Source of the DNA: Loigolactobacillus coryniformis subsp. coryniformis KCTC 3167 = DSM 20001
GTDB taxonomy: Bacteria > Bacillota > Bacilli > Lactobacillales > Lactobacillaceae
Assembly (NCBI RefSeq): GCF_002706425.1
Contig: NZ_CP017713.1
Location: forward strand, 2,356,001-2,420,000
Direction: 5' to 3'
Length of the DNA: 64,000 nt
Shown piece after piece: positions 44,958-54,656 of this stretch (its first letter is position 1; each line of letters starts with the position of its first letter). A model generated the notes under the pieces. The model saw nothing but the letters and a program-made list of their open reading frames with translations, made no database searches and was not told the origin of the DNA. The position numbers and the translations under genes were made by a program.

Positions 44958-45661
44958 CGATTCAAAATCGCGATAAATTCTTAGACCATTTGGCTGAACG
45001 CTTAGGTCAACCCCGCCACCAATTAGCGGATCACCCTTATCAGCAACTCAACGATCTGCCGCAACAAACGCTTAGTGATAAAACTCCTGCTGAGCTGCTG
45101 GCTTTAGCGCGAAAAACTAGCGAAGCATTACCGGTTACTTTCTATGAAGTAGCGGCAGTGGAATTACCCCAACTACTAACCGATTATGTGGCTAGTAAAG
45201 GCGGTGGACCACTATTGCTACCAACTAGTGAACATTTTGCTGACTATAATTTAACCGACTGGCAAGCTAGTATTGCTGCAACTGAAACAGTCAATTACTG
45301 GCAGCCCGAAGCAGAGCGAGCAACTAATTTAAAAGCTGCGGAAATGGCAAATATTAGTCTTAGCTTTGCTGATTTTCTATTAGCTGAATCAGGAACGATC
45401 ACGGTCAGTACTAATCCTGGTCAAGGGCGTGCCCTGCATTTCTTGCCGACTCATTACCTCAGCATCGTTCCCCGTTCACGTATCGTGGCACGCTCGACCC
45501 AAGCCGTTGCCTGGTATGAACAAGAACGCCAAGCAGGCCGCTTAGATAGTTCAGCGATTCATTTTATCACTGGCCCCTCAAACTCTGGTGATATTGAAAT
45601 GCAATTAGTCACTGGCGTTCACGGTCCACTAGACGTAACCTATGTTGTCGTTGATGATTAA
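44954..45661 (+). CDS. lutC: Lactate utilization protein LutC
   Basis: 235 aa LUD domain protein. ITVSTNPGQGRALHFLPTHYLSIVPRSRI and ITGPSNSGDIEMQLVTGVHGP are signature blocks. ATGA overlap with lutB indicates coupled translation. It completes the LutABC complex. Confidence 0.93.
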   Translation: MTIQNRDKFLDHLAERLGQPRHQLADHPYQQLNDLPQQTLSDKTPAELLALARKTSEALPVTFYEVAAVELPQLLTDYVASKGGGPLLLPTSEHFADYNLTDWQASIAATETVNYWQPEAERATNLKAAEMANISLSFADFLLAESGTITVSTNPGQGRALHFLPTHYLSIVPRSRIVARSTQAVAWYEQERQAGRLDSSAIHFITGPSNSGDIEMQLVTGVHGPLDVTYVVVDD

Positions 45662-45663
45662 TG

Positions 45664-45711
45664 AATAGTTCTGGTAGCTATTTTATGCTGCTGGAACTGT
45701 TTTTTTCGATT
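45664..45711 (+). terminator. Terminator of lutABC
   Basis: AGTTCTGGTAGC pairs with GCTGCTGGAACT (with G-U pairs) and is followed by seven T. Confidence 0.82.
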
Positions 45712-45778
45712 TAAATTTAACAATTCGCCCTAAATCAGGTAAACTTACTTTATATTCAGTAGAAAATGAGGTTATTCA

Positions 45779-46270
45779 ATGGCAACTCAAACATTAAGCC
45801 AATTAGCAGATTACTTAGAAGCACATAACGACAAAATCAAAATCGGCGAAGAAAAATTTGATCCCCAAACTATTTATGCAGCGCTTGATCAATTAGCTAT
45901 CTTGGCTAAACCAGTACAAGATTACTTTACGATCAGTGAAGATGATTATTATGAACAAGAATCTGATCATCTCTTAACTCTGCAAGATGGCAAAAAGCCA
46001 TTAGGCGAGCTGCAAGATCGAATCATCGTGACCCATACTGATGGTGAGCTTAGTGCCGGCGACTTGCGTTACACTTACGCCCACGAAGACGCCTACAGCA
46101 CCGGCTATGATGTACAAACCGATTTGCATATTTTAACTTATGGCTTAGAAGTCATCGGGGCAACTGATCGTTTAGATCATGCACAAGTCCAAAAGACATT
46201 AGCTAAGGATGCAGTCCTCAGCTTAGCTTTGGCAGCTAAGGCAGTCAATGATTGGCAAGCAACTAAATAA
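45779..46270 (+). CDS. Hypothetical acidic protein
   Basis: 163 aa, soluble and acidic, mostly helical; I do not recognise it. A GAGG-like ribosome site lies just upstream and a terminator follows. No membrane segment or catalytic motif stands out. It is a single-gene unit between lutC and the sortase-like gene. Confidence 0.65.
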   Translation: MATQTLSQLADYLEAHNDKIKIGEEKFDPQTIYAALDQLAILAKPVQDYFTISEDDYYEQESDHLLTLQDGKKPLGELQDRIIVTHTDGELSAGDLRYTYAHEDAYSTGYDVQTDLHILTYGLEVIGATDRLDHAQVQKTLAKDAVLSLALAAKAVNDWQATK

Positions 46271-46295
46271 GTTCTATTTTACGTGCTTGCATGTA

Positions 46296-46352
46296 TCTAA
46301 AAAAGCGTACTTAGAAAAATCAAATTTGGTTTTCTGGGTACGCTTTTTCTAG
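46296..46352 (+). terminator. Terminator of the hypothetical acidic protein gene
   Basis: AAAAAGCGTACTTAGAAAA pairs with TTTTCTGGGTACGCTTTTT; the T run follows. Confidence 0.85.
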
Positions 46353-46506
46353 TTAAAACAGTTTTCAGAAAGCATTCGATATTTCAATTTATTTTCAGAA
46401 AACCATTAACATCGTCCGCAAAGGCTTGTAGGGTATATAGGTTGACCTTTTTCTTGGTTTAGTAACTTGGCGAATAGCCATAGTTAGTTAGGAGTAAATT
46501 ATTAAA

Positions 46507-47283
46507 ATGTTTTTCTGGATCACCAGCATCATCTTATTACTATTGTTTGTAACTTTGATCACACGTACCGCACTCATACACCCAGCATCCCTATCAATAA
46601 GGGCTTTCTGCACTCGTAAACACTTGGCCACAACACATTTTGTCTTACTCGCATTGCTAATGCCGCTATTATTGCATAATTCAAATGTCGCCGCCCAAAA
46701 TGATAGCTTCCAGGCGCAGCGAATTAGTGACAAAAAGATAACAACCAAGAAAATCAGCAATAAAAAATCCATAACCAAGCAAACTGTTGATCAGGCGGCC
46801 ACAAGTCAGGCAAGTGCCAGCACTCCTGCTACGCAAACAGCAGAATCAACAGAACAAGTAGCCAGTCAAGCGACTACTTCAACTGTAGCGGAAACGCAAA
46901 ACACGACAACCGCACAATCAACTACACCAGTTACGCATTCAGGATTCACTCTAGGTGGGGTCGATTTCCCGATTGTTTCATTTTCTGGTTCAGGTCACGT
47001 TCCTGCTGACGGTAATGTTTATTCATGGAGCCAGTTAGCCAATCATTACTTGATTGAATATCAAGGTACTGCCCATAATTACATTAGTTCAGCAACTGTC
47101 GGCGCAACGGTATACGTTAATGGACAGGCTTATCGTATCTCCGAAGTGCTACCCTGGGTCGACTACAACAGCGCCTACAATGTATTGTTATCCCACCGTG
47201 TTACTGGCGGTATTTCCTTTCAAACTTGTGAAACAACTAGTGCCGCTTCACCACTGCGTTTATTTATCGCGGTGCCAGCGTAA
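46507..47283 (+). CDS. Membrane-anchored sortase-like protein
   Basis: 258 aa. A first hydrophobic segment covers residues 1-23 and a second 47-62, followed by a 75-residue Thr/Gln/Ser-rich linker. The final 110 residues form a beta-rich domain with H190 in GTAHNYIS, C241 in GISFQTCE and R251 in LRLFIAVPA. The spacing Cys-10-Arg and the TC-containing strand resemble the sortase triad, though the TLxTC motif is not exact. Possible roles are transpeptidase or inactive wall protein. Start ATG behind AGGAG at long spacing. Confidence 0.5.
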   Translation: MFFWITSIILLLLFVTLITRTALIHPASLSIRAFCTRKHLATTHFVLLALLMPLLLHNSNVAAQNDSFQAQRISDKKITTKKISNKKSITKQTVDQAATSQASASTPATQTAESTEQVASQATTSTVAETQNTTTAQSTTPVTHSGFTLGGVDFPIVSFSGSGHVPADGNVYSWSQLANHYLIEYQGTAHNYISSATVGATVYVNGQAYRISEVLPWVDYNSAYNVLLSHRVTGGISFQTCETTSAASPLRLFIAVPA

Positions 47284-47337
47284 CACCAGTGATCACAACG
47301 GAGCAAAACCAGCGATCGTTTAAAATAGCTTAAATCT

Positions 47338-47374
47338 ATGGATGTGCCTATAAATTATGGGTGCATCCTTTTTT
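47338..47374 (+). terminator. Terminator of the sortase-like gene
   Basis: GGATGTGCC and GGGTGCATCC form a stem with an ATAAATTAT loop, then six T. Confidence 0.82.
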
Positions 47375-47426
47375 GTTACTTTTCCCGTACTGAATTGAAA
47401 CCTGACCCTCAAAAACAATACAACAA

Positions 47427-47466
47427 AAAAGCCGCATCCAAAATTACTGGATACAGCTTTTGCTAG
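47427..47466 (-). terminator. Terminator of the gltBD operon
   Basis: On the minus strand AGCTGTATCCAG pairs with TTGGATGCGGCT and is followed by TTTTTTG. Confidence 0.82.
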
Positions 47467-47476
47467 ATAATTAGTA

Positions 47477-48913
47477 CTAAGCTTGTGCGGCCACAACGGC
47501 TGTGATCGACTGAGCCACAGCTTCGGCACAAAGACGGCCTTCGCGGATCGCCCAGATCACTAGACTAGGACCACGCCGGGCATCACCAGCAACATAGACT
47601 TGATCAACGTTGGTATTATAGCCATCGTAAATTTCGTTAACGCCAAATTGATCAAATACATCCGTTGCCGCACCAGTGAAACCAAGTGCCAATAATACTA
47701 GATCAGCCGACATTTCTTGCTCCGTGCCCGCAATCGGCTGAAACTGTTTAACTTTGCTGGTAGTTAAACTAGTCACCTGACCATCGGTACCATTAAAGGT
47801 GGTTGCCGTAGTTTCGTATTGTGTGATCACATCACCAAATAATTCCTGTGCTTCTGCCTGACCGTAGCCATACTTGGTTACCCGCGGCCATTCGGGCCAG
47901 GGATTATCCGCACTACGCTCAGCCGGTGCTGCCGCAGTGATCTCCAACTGCTTAACGTCGGCCGCACCTTGCCGCACCGCAGTGGCGATGCAGTCATTAC
48001 CAGTATCGCCACCGCCAATCACGACGACTTTTTTACCGGCTAAACGCTGTGTTGCCGCAGTACCATTAGCCACGACGGCCTTAGTCGCTGTGGTCAAAAA
48101 GTCAACCGCCAGTTGAACCCCATTTAGTTCGCGGCCTGGTGCTTTAAGATCGCGCGCTACACCTGCACCGATCGCCAAGATCACGCGGGTAAATTGCTGC
48201 CGTAATTCGTCAGCGGTAATATCCTTACCGACCGTTGTATTAACGACAAACTTGATGCCGACTTCTTTCATCAAATTGATTCGCCGCTCAACAATCGTTT
48301 TCGGTAATTTCATATTCGGAATGCCGTACATCGCTAGACCACCCGGACGGTCGCTACCTTCAAAAACGGTCACACTGTAACCGAGCTGGTTCAACCGCCA
48401 AGCAGCTGCTAAGCCTGCTGGGCCGCTACCAACCACGGCAACTTCGATGCCATTTCGGCTAACCGGTAGGCCACTTTTTTTGACCCAGCCATGCTTAAAG
48501 GCTTGCTCGATGATGAAGCGTTCGTTATTACGAATTGTGATTCCCTGGCCGTTTAATGCTTCATTACAGGACACTTCACATGGTGCTGGGCATACATTAC
48601 CAGTGAAATCAGGTAGTGAATTAGTCAGTGTCAACCGTTCAAACGCCTTTTTGTCCTCGGCACGATAGATCAAATCATTCCATTCCGGAATCAAGTTATC
48701 ATTGGGACAGCCGCCAACCGCGCGCCCACCACCGTAGAAAAAGCCAGAATGACAATGAGGAACGCCACAGTTCATACAGCGAGCGGCCTGACGCCGACGT
48801 TCTTCCTCAGGCAAGGTTTCTTCTAGCGCTTTAAAATCGTGTACCCGCTCAAAAATCGGTCGATACGTATCGTTACGGCGGGGGTATTTCATAAAACCAA
48901 ATGGATCAGCCAT
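47477..48913 (-). CDS. gltD: Glutamate synthase small subunit
   Basis: 478 aa. N-terminal Cys-rich cluster region (CMNCGVPHC..GCP..CPAPCEVSC) for two 4Fe-4S centres, followed by FAD and NADPH Rossmann motifs VGSGPAGLAAAWRL and VIGGGDTGND. It passes electrons from NADPH to GltB. It starts 21 bases after gltB, so the two form an operon. Confidence 0.95.
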   Translation of the reverse strand: MADPFGFMKYPRRNDTYRPIFERVHDFKALEETLPEEERRRQAARCMNCGVPHCHSGFFYGGGRAVGGCPNDNLIPEWNDLIYRAEDKKAFERLTLTNSLPDFTGNVCPAPCEVSCNEALNGQGITIRNNERFIIEQAFKHGWVKKSGLPVSRNGIEVAVVGSGPAGLAAAWRLNQLGYSVTVFEGSDRPGGLAMYGIPNMKLPKTIVERRINLMKEVGIKFVVNTTVGKDITADELRQQFTRVILAIGAGVARDLKAPGRELNGVQLAVDFLTTATKAVVANGTAATQRLAGKKVVVIGGGDTGNDCIATAVRQGAADVKQLEITAAAPAERSADNPWPEWPRVTKYGYGQAEAQELFGDVITQYETTATTFNGTDGQVTSLTTSKVKQFQPIAGTEQEMSADLVLLALGFTGAATDVFDQFGVNEIYDGYNTNVDQVYVAGDARRGPSLVIWAIREGRLCAEAVAQSITAVVAAQA

Positions 48914-48934
48914 ATTCTATTCACTCCTTCCTAT

Positions 48935-51900
48935 CTAAATCGTCTCGCCAGTGGCGATTGCAAAGGCTTTTTCGGCCAACTGTGCCTTTGGTGTTCCTTG
49001 GGCAGCTAATTCCGCCATAATTTCGTTCATATGACGGAAGTCTTGTGGGTAAACTTTAACAAAATGTTGTCGCTCGTTTTCCCAGTCCGCCAAAATTACC
49101 TTGGCTTTAGTCGACTCCGTATAATAAACGTGTTTCTCCAACAATTTCTTCAAGATACTGTCGTCGCCAGTTGCACCCACTGGAAATAGCTCAACCATTT
49201 CCAGATTACAGTTAGCCGCAAACTTAGCCGTTGGGTCGTAAACATAGGCGACCCCGCCAGACATCCCAGCACCAAAATTACGTCCGGTACTACCTAAAAC
49301 AACCACTGTACCGGCAGTCATATATTCGCAACCATGATCACCAATGCCCTCAACAACAACATCAGCGCCTGAATTACGCACACAGAAACGCTCACCCGCG
49401 CGACCATTAAAGAAGGCCTCACCGGATGTGGCGCCAAAGCAAGCAACATTACCAACGATCGGTGTGGTACTGTATAGCTGCTGAGCTTTAGCTGGTGCTT
49501 GCACGATCAAACGACCGCCGCTCAAACCTTTACCCACATAATCATTAGCCTCACCGACTAATTTCAGCTCTAGCCCTTGCGTCATAAAAGCGCCAAAACT
49601 TTGACCAGCGACCCCAGTATATTGATAACTGATCCGCCCAGCTGGCAACGTTTGATTACCAAAGCGTTCAGCAATCCAACCGCTAATACTACCGCCAACT
49701 GTCCGCATCACATTATTGATCGGTGCGCTAAGTTCAGTCGACTTGACTTCCTGCAGTGCCTGCGTCGCAAATGCATCTAATTCTGGCTGTTGTGCCGGTG
49801 TCGCTAATGGCTCATTTGACTTACGCTCAATGCCGATCGATGTGCTCAAAATACGGCTGAAGTCCAATGATTTAGCTTTACCTTTAGCCACAAATTTCGG
49901 TTGTAAATGTTCAGTATGACCAACCATTTCGTCAACGGTCCGATAACCTAAAGTCGCCATTTGTTCACGCAGATCTTGGGCCAAATAACGCATGCAGTTC
50001 ATCACATGTTCTGGCTTACCAGCAAAGAACTTACGTAGGGCTGGATTCTGCGTCGCAATCCCAGTGGGACAAGTATTCAAACTGCAGACCCGCATCATGA
50101 TGCAGCCAATTGACGCCAGCGTTAATTGCGCAAAGCTAAACTCTTCAGCACCAAGCATAATCGCAACAGCAATATCACGGCCCGTCATTAATTTACCATC
50201 GGTTTCCAAGGTTGCTCGCTGCCGCAAACGATTTAAGGCTAGGGTTTGATGAGCTTCAGCAAGTCCCATTTCCCACGGTAAGCCCGCGTCACGTACTGAG
50301 TTCCGTGGGGCTGCGCCTGTGCCGCCATCGTAACCCGAGATCACGACTTTATCGGCACCAGCTTTGACTACCCCAGTGGCAATCGTGCCGACACCCGTGC
50401 TAGCAACTAATTTAACCGTCACTTTGGCGTGCGGATTGACTTGCTTCAAATCAAAGATCAATTGCTTCAAATCTTCGATTGAATAAATATCATGATGCGG
50501 TGGCGGTGAAATCAAACGCACACCAGGCACCGAGCCACGGATTGCCGCGACCCACGGATAGTTCTTCAATCCCGGTAATTGACCGCCTTCACCTGGCTTA
50601 GCGCCTTGGGCCATTTTGATCTGAATTTCTTCAGCACTCATCAAATATTCAGTATTTACGCCAAACCGCGCCGATGCGACTTGCTTGATCTTGCTATTTA
50701 AGTTACGACCATCCGCTCGCGGCTTGAAGCGTTCCCGCTGTTCGCCACCTTCACCAGAGTTACTTTTAGCGCCTAACGCATTCATCGCTGCCGCAATTGT
50801 TTCGTGGGCTTCTTCAGATAATGAGCCATAACTCATCGCCCCTGACTTAAAGCGTTTAACGATCGCACTGACTGGCTCAACCTCACTTAACGGCACCGGC
50901 GACTTAGTCGAACTGATCGTCCACAATGAACGTAACGTTGTCGGACTGGCTAACTCCTCTTCATGCATTTCCTTGGCGTATTCTTGATACAACTTGTAGT
51001 TGCCACCACGTACAGCCTGTTGGAATTTATATAACGTCATGGGATTATACAAATGGTGCTCGCCTTCAGCGCGGAACTTAAAGCTACCGCCGGATGGTAA
51101 TGGATCATGTGCTTTCGGTCCGTAAGCACGAGTGTAACGCGCCAAATATTCCTGCTCGATCTGTTCTAGGGATAGGCCGCCGATTCGGCTAGGTGTGCCG
51201 GTAAAGTAGCGTTCAACAACTTTTGACGACAGGCCGACCGCTTCAAATAACTGCGCACCTTGATAACCCGCAATGGTCGAAATGCCCATCCGGCTCATGA
51301 TCTTGATAATACCCTTTTCACAGGCTTGACGGAAAGTTTCCACATGATCAGCTAACTGATAAGCACCGAGTGTGGCGTATGCGCCATATGGATGGATCGC
51401 GGATGCCCCATAACCGATCAATGCAGCAAAATGATGGACTTCACACGCTTCACCAGTGTCGACGATAAGCGAGGCTTGACCGCGCTTGCCTTTAGCGACT
51501 AAATAATTATTTAAGCCGGCAACTGCCAGTAAAACTGGAATGATCAATTTATCCTCAGTCGCACCGCGATCGGTGAGGATCAACAATGTAGTCCCCGTAT
51601 CAACGGCCGCTTCCGCTGTTTGGAAAAAGCTATCCAAGGCCTGTTCTAGCCGATTAGGCCGTGCTTTTTTGTCATAGCATAATGAGATCTCAGTTGACTT
51701 AAAATCTGGCATATCCAAATGCCGCAGCCGTTCAAAATCAGTTGAACTGAGCATTGGGGTCGCTAACTTGATCTTCTTAGCGTTAGCGGCAGTATCAGTG
51801 GTCACATCAGCGTCACGGCCAATAAATAATTCCGTCCCGATAACCAACTTTTCACGGATCGCATCGATCGGCGGATTCGTGACTTGAGCAAATTGTTGCT

Positions 51901-53389
51901 TGAAGTAAGTAAATAAAGATTGGGGTTTATCGGACAACACTGCCAGTGGTGAATCGAATCCCATTGAAATGATTGGTTCCTCACCATTTTTAGCCATCGG
52001 TACAATGGCTTCACGAATAATGTCATCGGTATAACCGTGACGCCGCCATAACGTTTGCAACGCTTCCGGTGATAGATTCTCGGTCACATCGGCTTGGGGC
52101 AAACTGTTTAGCGTCAGCTGATTGTCATGCAACCATTGACTATAAGGGTGTTGTTGCGCATAATGCGCCTTTAATTCTGCAGTGTGGTAGAAGCGTCCCG
52201 CAGCAGTATCAACTAAAATCATATCGGCAGGGCCAAGGATACCCTTTTCAGCAATGTCTTCAGGCGCAATATCCACCGTTCCCGCTTCAGAAGCAACGAC
52301 TAACAAATTATCTTTAGTCAGTAAATAACGCGATGGCCGTAAACCATTACGATCCAACGCCGCACCAACTTGTACCCCATCAGTAAAGCACAACGCTGCG
52401 GGACCATCCCAAGGCGCAACAAAACTGGCGTTATATTCGTCAAAGGCACGCTCATCATCAGGTAATTTGACCGCGTCACCCCAAGCTTCCGGAACCATCA
52501 TCATCAACGCTTGCGGAATATCACGCCCGTTGCGATAAAGGTACTCCAAACAGTTTTCCAACTTAGCTGAATCGGAATCTTCTTCGTTATAAACTTCAAT
52601 ATCGTGACTGGCCATCCAATTTTCAGCACCTTTTAACGTGTTGATCTCGCCGTTGTGGGCGAGAAAACGGAATGGTTGCGCCCGTTCCCAACTTGGAAAA
52701 GTATTGGTTGAAAAACGTGAATGGATCAACGCAATATTAGTTTGCATCGCCGGATCATGTAAATCAGGATAGAATAACCCAACTTGATAAGCGTGCAACA
52801 TACCTTTATAGCACAATGTTTGGCTAGACAAGCTGACAATCGCAAATTCATCCGCCGCAAACGTTTTTTCTAATCGACGCCGCAATTGATACAAAGCATC
52901 CTCAAATGGCCGCCCCGCTGGTATATCATGGGGCCGTGCCACTAAAACTTGGGCAAAACCAGGCATAACGCGTTGCGCCGTCGGACCACAATTTTCGTAG
53001 ACGTAAGGCACCGCACGCGTTCCCAATACAGCAAAGCCCGCGTGGCCAATCTCAGCTGTGACCGCCGTCAACTCAGCGGCTTTATCAGTCGGTGTCTGGG
53101 GCAAAAAGAACATCCCCACTGCGTAATCACCAGCTGGCGGTAACGTTAAGGCTTGTTCTTGTGCATATTTGCGAAAAAATGCATCGGGTAATGCCATCAA
53201 AATACCAGCACCATCACCGGTATCAGGCTCAGCCCCAGTACCGCCACGGTGATTCATCCGCGCTAACATGGTCAACGCTTGTTCAATTATCTGATGACTA
53301 CGCTCCCCAGTTACCTGGGTAATAAAGCCCATCCCACAAGCCGCGTGCTCATAGCGCGGTTCATAGAGGGTCTGTTCACGATCTATCAT
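48935..53389 (-). CDS. gltB: Glutamate synthase large subunit
   Basis: 1484 aa, full length. A class II amidotransferase domain begins with the Cys nucleophile C18 (AACGMGF) after a short propeptide. The central domain follows, then the FMN synthase domain (KPGEGGQLPGLKNYPW, ISPPPHHDIYSIEDL) with the 3Fe-4S cluster in CIMMRVCSLNTCPTG, and finally the GXGXG beta-helix. It makes two glutamates from glutamine and 2-oxoglutarate. The AGGTGGG ribosome site gives the ATG. GltBD is not common in lactobacilli. Confidence 0.96.
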   Translation of the reverse strand: MIDREQTLYEPRYEHAACGMGFITQVTGERSHQIIEQALTMLARMNHRGGTGAEPDTGDGAGILMALPDAFFRKYAQEQALTLPPAGDYAVGMFFLPQTPTDKAAELTAVTAEIGHAGFAVLGTRAVPYVYENCGPTAQRVMPGFAQVLVARPHDIPAGRPFEDALYQLRRRLEKTFAADEFAIVSLSSQTLCYKGMLHAYQVGLFYPDLHDPAMQTNIALIHSRFSTNTFPSWERAQPFRFLAHNGEINTLKGAENWMASHDIEVYNEEDSDSAKLENCLEYLYRNGRDIPQALMMMVPEAWGDAVKLPDDERAFDEYNASFVAPWDGPAALCFTDGVQVGAALDRNGLRPSRYLLTKDNLLVVASEAGTVDIAPEDIAEKGILGPADMILVDTAAGRFYHTAELKAHYAQQHPYSQWLHDNQLTLNSLPQADVTENLSPEALQTLWRRHGYTDDIIREAIVPMAKNGEEPIISMGFDSPLAVLSDKPQSLFTYFKQQFAQVTNPPIDAIREKLVIGTELFIGRDADVTTDTAANAKKIKLATPMLSSTDFERLRHLDMPDFKSTEISLCYDKKARPNRLEQALDSFFQTAEAAVDTGTTLLILTDRGATEDKLIIPVLLAVAGLNNYLVAKGKRGQASLIVDTGEACEVHHFAALIGYGASAIHPYGAYATLGAYQLADHVETFRQACEKGIIKIMSRMGISTIAGYQGAQLFEAVGLSSKVVERYFTGTPSRIGGLSLEQIEQEYLARYTRAYGPKAHDPLPSGGSFKFRAEGEHHLYNPMTLYKFQQAVRGGNYKLYQEYAKEMHEEELASPTTLRSLWTISSTKSPVPLSEVEPVSAIVKRFKSGAMSYGSLSEEAHETIAAAMNALGAKSNSGEGGEQRERFKPRADGRNLNSKIKQVASARFGVNTEYLMSAEEIQIKMAQGAKPGEGGQLPGLKNYPWVAAIRGSVPGVRLISPPPHHDIYSIEDLKQLIFDLKQVNPHAKVTVKLVASTGVGTIATGVVKAGADKVVISGYDGGTGAAPRNSVRDAGLPWEMGLAEAHQTLALNRLRQRATLETDGKLMTGRDIAVAIMLGAEEFSFAQLTLASIGCIMMRVCSLNTCPTGIATQNPALRKFFAGKPEHVMNCMRYLAQDLREQMATLGYRTVDEMVGHTEHLQPKFVAKGKAKSLDFSRILSTSIGIERKSNEPLATPAQQPELDAFATQALQEVKSTELSAPINNVMRTVGGSISGWIAERFGNQTLPAGRISYQYTGVAGQSFGAFMTQGLELKLVGEANDYVGKGLSGGRLIVQAPAKAQQLYSTTPIVGNVACFGATSGEAFFNGRAGERFCVRNSGADVVVEGIGDHGCEYMTAGTVVVLGSTGRNFGAGMSGGVAYVYDPTAKFAANCNLEMVELFPVGATGDDSILKKLLEKHVYYTESTKAKVILADWENERQHFVKVYPQDFRHMNEIMAELAAQGTPKAQLAEKAFAIATGETI

Positions 53390-53550
53390 GAAATCCCACC
53401 TCGGGTTCGCTAAGATTAGAATATTTTAATTTTTATCTCATTTTAATAGTCATTTTCATAATAATCAAGTTTTTTCAGAAAAAAACATGATTTATACTAG
53501 TACATCGGCCTTTATAAATCACATATATAAGGTATTTAGCACCTATAAAT
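53390..53550. other. Upstream region of gltB
   Basis: AT-rich, with the gltB promoter expected on the minus strand. No sure promoter or operator is seen; no gene. Confidence 0.35.
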
Positions 53551-53553
53551 AAA

Positions 53554-53632
53554 AAGTGACTAAATGAAAATAAATCTCATTTAGTCACTAAATAATAAAT
53601 GTAGCGAATCAAAAAATTGATCCGCTACATCA
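53554..53632. terminator. Two adjacent hairpins, at least one an intrinsic terminator
   Basis: AGTGACTAAATGA pairs perfectly with TCATTTAGTCACT (53556-53590). A second stem, ATGTAGCG with CGCTACAT around a AATCAAAAAATTGAT loop that pairs in part, follows at 53599-53631. On the minus strand the second precedes a T run and would end the small membrane protein gene. Confidence 0.65.
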
Positions 53633-53636
53633 TCTT

Positions 53637-53852
53637 TCATGATTCACTTTGTACGAATTGTTTGGCCCGCACAGCTAAGCGCTTGATACGAATACAAAAT
53701 TGTAACACAAACGTTAGTAACGCGCCGCTCACGATGAGAATAAGATCACCGAGAAAAATAATAACTGAAACAAAGCCAGCAAATAGATGTGCCGCCGTTA
53801 AATAAATCAGTCCGGCAACAATCAATAAGCTAACAAGCACGAACATTGTCAT
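53637..53852 (-). CDS. Small membrane protein
   Basis: 71 aa with two hydrophobic segments (VLVSLLIVAGLIYLTAAHLF and SVIIFLGDLILIVSGALLTFV) and a basic tail. I do not recognise it. Support is from the hydrophobic pattern, an upstream GGGGATGA ribosome site and a terminator downstream. Confidence 0.55.
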   Translation of the reverse strand: MTMFVLVSLLIVAGLIYLTAAHLFAGFVSVIIFLGDLILIVSGALLTFVLQFCIRIKRLAVRAKQFVQSES

Positions 53853-54098
53853 GCTGATTCATCCCCAATACTCAAACTATTAAAAAAATAGCTTTCTGAA
53901 CAATACCTCTATTTTAACATGTTTTCTGATTTTAGTATAATTCATATAGAATCTAAACAGAAACTGACTGTTCATCCAAACGTTTAAATTGTACGTGACC
54001 GCCGGTTTTGCATATAATGAGTCTATAAACAGTTGATTTTTATTAGGCTCGTACGCAATGTTCAATGAGCTACTACTATTTTGAAAGCAGGTGCCACA

Positions 54099-54464
54099 AT
54101 GAAACTTTATCAAGCTTTGACTCAAGTGACGCTTAATGATCAATTAGCCGGTCAGGCCACTAATTTCCACGTAACACTCGACACGGCTAAACCATTGTAT
54201 CATGACCTACCAACGTTATATCACTATATCGATAGTGTCTTAAAGCCCGGCGCGAGTCACAAAGACAACAATTTAAAATATGTCAGCGACCATATTTTTA
54301 TTCTCGAAAACTTTGATTTTGACGCACATGAGTTTACTCGAGAACTCAAAACGCCCGATGCACAAGCCACGTTTGCCTACAATTTAGTTCAAGATTTGAA
54401 TCGCCATTTGACGATCAATTTAGATTTACTAGAGCAAGAAGTCCAGTTACTGTTTGCTAACTAG
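54099..54464 (+). CDS. Hypothetical protein
   Basis: 121 aa, soluble, unknown. ATG start behind GAAAGCAGGTG; an in-frame TTG 18 bases upstream falls before that site and is rejected. The leader (AAGCAGGT) resembles that of the NTF2-like gene near 59 kb. It has no recognised motif. Confidence 0.6.
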   Translation: MKLYQALTQVTLNDQLAGQATNFHVTLDTAKPLYHDLPTLYHYIDSVLKPGASHKDNNLKYVSDHIFILENFDFDAHEFTRELKTPDAQATFAYNLVQDLNRHLTINLDLLEQEVQLLFAN

Positions 54465-54607
54465 AATCCTTTCTGCCTTATTTGGGTCACTTCATTCACT
54501 TTTATGACAATAACCGCAGTTTCATCTTCTTATTTTAATCACACCTAGTATGGCATAGTTGCTATAACTCGTAACGATTTTAACTTACTGAATATTATAA
54601 TTACGAA

Positions 54608-54645
54608 TTAAAAATCAGCTCGCATAAATTGAGCTGATTTTTTAT
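54608..54645. terminator. Bidirectional terminator of the hypothetical and antiporter genes
   Basis: AAAAATCAGCTC pairs with GAGCTGATTTTT around GCATAAATT, with T on both strands. Confidence 0.85.
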
Positions 54646-54656
54646 CATCTGTATCT

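Noticed and set aside
44006-44965. Antisense frames within lutB
   Set aside because: They are shadows; lutB has full Fe-S motifs and operon context.
53880-54143. 87-aa open frame on the minus strand between two divergent genes
   Set aside because: It has no ribosome site, covers the promoter and start of the gene at 54099, and its sequence is of shadow type.
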